Positions 60,771-64,000 of a stretch of DNA of 64,000 bases are shown in pieces. The position numbers and the translations under genes were made by a program. Origin of the DNA: Pseudomonas sp. efr-133-TYG-5. Its GTDB lineage: Bacteria; Pseudomonadota; Gammaproteobacteria; Pseudomonadales; Pseudomonadaceae. Under the pieces are notes generated by a model. That model did not search any database. It worked only from the letters and a program-made list of their open reading frames with translations, and had not been told where the DNA came from. Within the stretch, counting starts at the first letter, position 1, and each line of letters begins with the position of its first letter. The DNA lies in contig NZ_JARVSM010000001.1 of the NCBI RefSeq assembly GCF_030209175.1, forward strand, positions 248,001 through 312,000, written 5' to 3'.

Positions 60771-61841
60771 CTACCAGCGCATGCGCACCCCGAGGCTGCC
60801 AATCAGGCCATTGAGATCGTTGTCATCGACGTCACTGCTGTAGTCGGCACTGACATACAGGCTCACCGACGGCGTCACCTTCGCCACCAGGCCCAGTCCC
60901 AACTCGACGGTCGAGGACTTGCGGCTGCTGCTGATTTTGTCGACCTGATCCAGGGTCAACGTGTTGCCGGTGTACACCGTGTGCCAGAGGTTGGTGCGCA
61001 CGTAAGGTTCGACCGGCAGGCCATTGAGGTCGTAACTGCCTTTCAGGCGGGCACCGACCCGGCCGCTCCATGAGGAAATGTCACTCGACGACGCATTGCC
61101 CGAACCCGCGTAGGGCGTATCGAGCGTGATGCGCTGGTTGATCAGTTGCGCCTGGGGTTCCACCACCCAGTTGTCGTTCAGCCCGATCGGGTAACCGCCT
61201 TCCACCGACAACGTCATGGCGCTGCCTTCAGTCGCCAGGCGTGCCCCTTGCTCGTTGCGGCTGAAACCGCTGACCCGGCCACCACTGGCCGACAGGTCGA
61301 CATGCCAGCCTTGCGGTCCGGTCAGGCTGTAGTAAGCGCCGAGGCTCTGCCCTTGAATATTGAGGGTGTCGCTGCCGGGATCGGCCAGCGCGCGCGTGGC
61401 GATCAGGCCGTTGCTGTTGCCTTGAATCTGGCTGAGGCCACCGATCAACCCGACCTGTTGCGTATGGCCGTTGCCGCTCCGCACGGTCATGAGCGCCGGG
61501 CCCTTGAAGTCACCGCTGCCGGGCATGGCAAAACCGGGGGTAAGGATGTCGACCTGTGCCTGGCGTGAACTGGCGCCGTAGAGGCGATCCCACGCGGCCG
61601 GGGCGAGGTCTTCGGTGATCAGGTCGGCGCCCTGCAGGTCGGGGCGCACGTCGAAGCGCTGCGGGCCGGGGGTGATGACGGTGGCCGGCAGGGTCATGAC
61701 CGGTACATTCTCTCGATACCAGGGTAGCGTCTCATCCGCCACAGGACTGGCCTGCGCCTCCATGGATGAGCACAGCAAGATAGAACTTGAAACACTGCAG
61801 AACGTTATTCTGATCTCTTGTGAGGTGAGTGAAGTCTTCAT
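60771..61841 (-). CDS. passenger-less autotransporter beta-barrel protein
   Basis: This 356-residue protein has a likely signal segment (residues 10-32, ITFCSVSSSILLCSSMEAQA) and then directly the junction region of autotransporters (ETLPWYRENVPVMTLPATV, LAPAAWDRLYG). A complete translocator barrel follows (LGAYYSLTGPQGWHVDLSASG, GLNDNWVVEPQAQLINQRI, LPVEPYVRTNLWHTVYTG), ending in Trp (SLGVRMRW). The large N-terminal passenger of the family is missing. It may be an autonomous porin-like barrel or a relic. AAGG lies 13 nt before ATG 61841, a weak site. The 387-bp upstream gap is strongly structured. Confidence 0.78.
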   Translation of the reverse strand: MKTSLTSQEIRITFCSVSSSILLCSSMEAQASPVADETLPWYRENVPVMTLPATVITPGPQRFDVRPDLQGADLITEDLAPAAWDRLYGASSRQAQVDILTPGFAMPGSGDFKGPALMTVRSGNGHTQQVGLIGGLSQIQGNSNGLIATRALADPGSDTLNIQGQSLGAYYSLTGPQGWHVDLSASGGRVSGFSRNEQGARLATEGSAMTLSVEGGYPIGLNDNWVVEPQAQLINQRITLDTPYAGSGNASSSDISSWSGRVGARLKGSYDLNGLPVEPYVRTNLWHTVYTGNTLTLDQVDKISSSRKSSTVELGLGLVAKVTPSVSLYVSADYSSDVDDNDLNGLIGSLGVRMRW

Positions 61842-61920
61842 GGAGGTCTACCTTGCAATCGCATGCGCTATCTCGATGTGGCGTCTCTCCTACCCCGAGC
61901 GAGGGGCGGCCGAATGGAGC

Positions 61921-61969
61921 GGGGCGAACCGCGGCCGCTCGTTTTCGCGAGAGTCCGGAGGTTCGCCCC
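61921..61969. other. nested inverted repeat upstream of the barrel gene
   Basis: GGGGCGAACC (61921-61930) and GGTTCGCCCC (61960-61969) are perfect inverted arms, and CTCG/CGAG inside makes a second hairpin. It lies 80-128 bp upstream of the barrel gene, which is on the minus strand. The rest of the 61842-62228 gap has CGCTTCG/CGAAGCG arms and a repeated GCGGTCGC, but no gene. Confidence 0.5.
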
Positions 61970-62228
61970 GGACAGTATTTCCGGGGGTAGTAAGGTAGAG
62001 CTAAGAAGACGAGGGGCGCTGCGTCAAGAAAGTGAACGATAAGCGGTCGCTAACGAACAGCTTGCGCAAGCGTTTGTTTTTCTGCACATATCTAAGCTGT
62101 TGTTTGCATGGAAAAACGCTTCGCGATGGGCGCACCGAAGCGGTCGCATTACCGACCGCCGGTGGACTGACCGCGCTTTGCGGGGACTTTCCGTAGCGCA
62201 GCCCGCGCTCGTTGGCTGTCAGAACTGC

Positions 62229-63023
62229 CTACAAATGCACCTCGACGGCCAGTGGCAGGTGATCCGACAAATGCGTCCACGGTTTGTTGCCGAGGATGCG
62301 CGGATCGTGGCTGCTGGCATTGCGCAAGTAGATGCGGTCGAGCCGCAATAACGGGAAGCGCGCCGGGTAGGTCTTGGCCGGCCGGCCATGATGGCGCTCG
62401 AACGCTTCGTGCAAATAGTCGCGGCGGGCGAGGGCGACATTGCCTTGCAGCTGCCAGTCGTTGAAATCGCCGGCAATGATCACCGGCGCGTCATCGGGCA
62501 GTGATTCGAGCAACTGACAGAGCAGTTGCAACTGCAATTGCCGGTGGCTTTCCAGCAGGCTCAAGTGCACGCAGATCGCGTGAACTTCGGCATGCCCCGG
62601 CACATCCAGCACGCAATGCAGCAGACCGCGCCGCTCCGGGCCGGTGATCGACACGTCGAGGTTGCGGTATTCACGGATCGGATATTTCGACAGTAGCGCG
62701 TTGCCATGGTGGCCATCGGGATAGACGGCGTTGCGACCGTAGGCGAAGTCGCTCCACATGCTGTCGGCAAGAAATTCGTATTGCGAGGTTTGTGGCCATT
62801 CGTTGTAGCGGCTCGAATGCCGCTCGTGCTCGCCGACCACTTCCTGCAGAAACACCAGGTCGGCGCAGGTGCTACGCACCGCTTCACGCAATTCCGGGAG
62901 AATGAAACGCCGATTGAGCGCGGTAAACCCCTTGTGCGTATTGACGGTCAATACCCGCAGGCGATGGATGGCCGACGGGTTGACGGGCTGCGCCTCGGCC
63001 TGACGCTTGGGATCGCTGGACAC
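62229..63023 (-). CDS. endonuclease/exonuclease/phosphatase-family protein
   Basis: This 264-residue protein has the EEP fold: [30 protein letters not shown] with the metal-binding Glu, [48 protein letters not shown] and [12 protein letters not shown] with the catalytic His. It should cleave phosphodiesters (DNA, RNA or phospholipid-derived). The start is GTG 63023 with AGGAG six nt before; the in-frame ATG 63056 has no good site. In related genomes it often adjoins a cardiolipin synthase, which is absent here. Confidence 0.88.
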   Translation of the reverse strand: MSSDPKRQAEAQPVNPSAIHRLRVLTVNTHKGFTALNRRFILPELREAVRSTCADLVFLQEVVGEHERHSSRYNEWPQTSQYEFLADSMWSDFAYGRNAVYPDGHHGNALLSKYPIREYRNLDVSITGPERRGLLHCVLDVPGHAEVHAICVHLSLLESHRQLQLQLLCQLLESLPDDAPVIIAGDFNDWQLQGNVALARRDYLHEAFERHHGRPAKTYPARFPLLRLDRIYLRNASSHDPRILGNKPWTHLSDHLPLAVEVHL

Positions 63024-63120
63024 GTTCACTCCTCTGAATCTTGGCTTCCTGTGCATGCGACTGATGTGTGACCGGGCAGTTCACTTTCGATCGCCATCGC
63101 GCCCAGGCGGGGCCAGGGAT

Positions 63121-63879
63121 TCAGACCAGAACGATCTCGTAGGGCAGGCGCATGCGCTCGAGAATGACCTTTGGCAGCATCGGCGCGATGCCGATCGCCG
63201 GCTCGCCGGTGAGCTGGCTGGCGTAGGCGTGCGTGGCGTGGCTCTTGCGCGCGACGGTCCAGGTATCCAGGCGCAATTTGCGCGCGCGGTGCCAGGGGAA
63301 CTGCGCCTGATCGCGCTCCGGCCAGTGCCAGGCCCAGACCGGGACTTCGTGAAAGGTTGCCCCGGCCTGTTGCGCGGCCTTGGCGCTGGCGCGGCCGACC
63401 ACTTCGTGGTCTTCATTGCCGTCTTCGCACCAGGTGCTGAATACCACGTCACCGGGGCGCAGGTAACGGGCAATGAATTCGGCCAGGGCGGCCTCCTGGT
63501 CGAGTAATGCGTTGTCGGTGAAGCCGCCGCGGATCCATTTCAGGCTGTGCATCGGCAAGCCCAGGCGACGCAACGCTTCGACGCTTTCCTGAGGGCGGAA
63601 CACGCTCAGGCGTTTCTCCGACCATTGGCGCGAGCCGGGGTGGCTGGCACTGCCGTCGGTGATCGACAACAGCTGCAAGGGGTGGCCAAGGCCGGCCAGT
63701 AATTGCAGGAGGCCGCCGCAGGTCACCACTTCATCGCCGGGGTGCGGGGCAATGATCACGGCGCGAGCGCCAGCGGGTACCAGGCTGCGGGTATTGATGA
63801 CGGGGATGTTGTCGAGTTGCGCGGCACTGTTCCAGATCTGCGCCGGCAGGCTGTTTTCGCCGAGGGATAGAGGTTTCAT
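63121..63879 (-). CDS. PIG-L family deacetylase
   Basis: This 252-residue LmbE/PIG-L-like protein has the metal motif VIIAPHPGDEVVTCGG, with Gly where most members have a second Asp (HPDDE), and the distal EDGNEDHEVVGRAS. It should de-N-acetylate a sugar or sugar-linked compound. ATG 63879 is the start, 97 bp before the endonuclease-family gene; the stop is TGA at 63121. The acceptor is unknown; neighbours beyond the window edge probably matter. Confidence 0.85.
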   Translation of the reverse strand: MKPLSLGENSLPAQIWNSAAQLDNIPVINTRSLVPAGARAVIIAPHPGDEVVTCGGLLQLLAGLGHPLQLLSITDGSASHPGSRQWSEKRLSVFRPQESVEALRRLGLPMHSLKWIRGGFTDNALLDQEAALAEFIARYLRPGDVVFSTWCEDGNEDHEVVGRASAKAAQQAGATFHEVPVWAWHWPERDQAQFPWHRARKLRLDTWTVARKSHATHAYASQLTGEPAIGIAPMLPKVILERMRLPYEIVLV

Positions 63880-63917
63880 GGCGTGATACGTCCTTGTCTG
63901 TTTCGCCCCCAGGTCGC

Positions 63918-64000
63918 TCACGCACAGCTCTTGCACGCGTGGTTGACCCCCATCAGGGCCGGGTGATCGCGATGCAGCGCTCCGAACCCTGGATTGCCGC
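63918..64000 (-). CDS. 3' end of a gene that continues past the window edge
   Basis: On the minus strand one frame is open from the edge to TGA at 63918-63920, giving a C-terminus with HRDHPALMGVNHACKSCA. It ends 38 bp before the PIG-L start, consistent with an upstream operon member. Only about 27 residues are visible, so no family can be named. Confidence 0.4.
   Translation of the reverse strand, partial: GNPGFGALHRDHPALMGVNHACKSCA

Noticed and set aside
61146..61568. 140-codon plus-strand frame within the autotransporter barrel gene
   Set aside because: It is antisense to a clear barrel gene and has no homology or ribosome site.

Overview
The window is a GC-rich Gammaproteobacterial chromosome segment that I assign to the genus Pseudomonas, most likely the P. 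fluorescens complex. The reasons are the gene set (MuxABC-OpmB efflux pump, MucR-type MHYT-GGDEF-EAL protein, orphan CcoN, GlgE/TreS-Mak/GlgB operon, a DUF3203-type small protein) and abundant REP/REPIN palindromes built on GTGGGAGCTGGCTTGCCAGC and GTGGGAGCGAGCCTGCTCGC. I see no rRNA, tRNA, transposase, integrase, phage gene or CRISPR array. It reads as ordinary chromosome with REP traffic.

Layout. 0.1-3.9 kb: an envelope operon (putative porin, periplasmic coiled-coil protein, YbjN-like protein, PpiC-type prolyl isomerase). 4.1-8.9 kb: LysR regulator, GNAT acetyltransferase, a halovibrin-like lipoprotein, an Ig-like protein and an unknown protein. 9.0-13.2 kb: orphan cbb3 oxidase subunit CcoN plus a small partner, divergent from a siroheme nitrite/sulfite reductase and a DUF934 gene. 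13.4-20.2 kb: membrane protein, octaheme cytochrome c with HEAT/TPR tail, DUF3313 lipoprotein, fused MFS/spermidine-synthase-like protein. 20.4-34.2 kb: twelve closely packed minus-strand genes that look like one transcription unit, with two outer-membrane channel-like proteins, two DUF1254 proteins, MoxR, DUF58, DUF4381, two VWA proteins (one with TPR), BatD, an exported HAD phosphatase and an arylsulfatase. 34.5-35.7 kb: YCII-like protein and thiol peroxidase. 35.9-44.9 kb: muxABC-opmB. 45.1-48.1 kb: c-di-GMP enzyme and an SDR oxidoreductase. 48.1-51.5 kb: tandem REP array, a MocR-type regulator (MpaR-like) and CcoG. 51.7-52.8 kb: three small genes. 53.0-60.7 kb: glgE, treS-mak and glgB. 60.8-64.0 kb: passenger-less autotransporter barrel, endonuclease/phosphatase-family protein, PIG-L deacetylase and the edge of another gene.

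How they fit together. Two themes stand out. First, the genes equivalent to the P. aeruginosa PA4129-PA4134 cluster (DUF934, siroheme reductase, CcoG-like protein, MpaR, CcoN4, small protein) are all here but split into two half-loci about 36 kb apart. Both halves carry a nearly identical dyad motif upstream of a member gene, which suggests one regulator still controls both. Second, the 13.8-kb MoxR/VWA/sulfatase unit joins a cytoplasmic and inner-membrane AAA+/VWA apparatus to a set of exported enzymes and outer-membrane channels. Its function is undescribed as far as I know. The GlgE operon (trehalose to maltose-1-phosphate to branched glucan) has a good AlgU-type promoter, fitting an osmotic-stress role. 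Start codons were chosen from ribosome binding sites and family N-termini, so they often differ from the longest reading frame.
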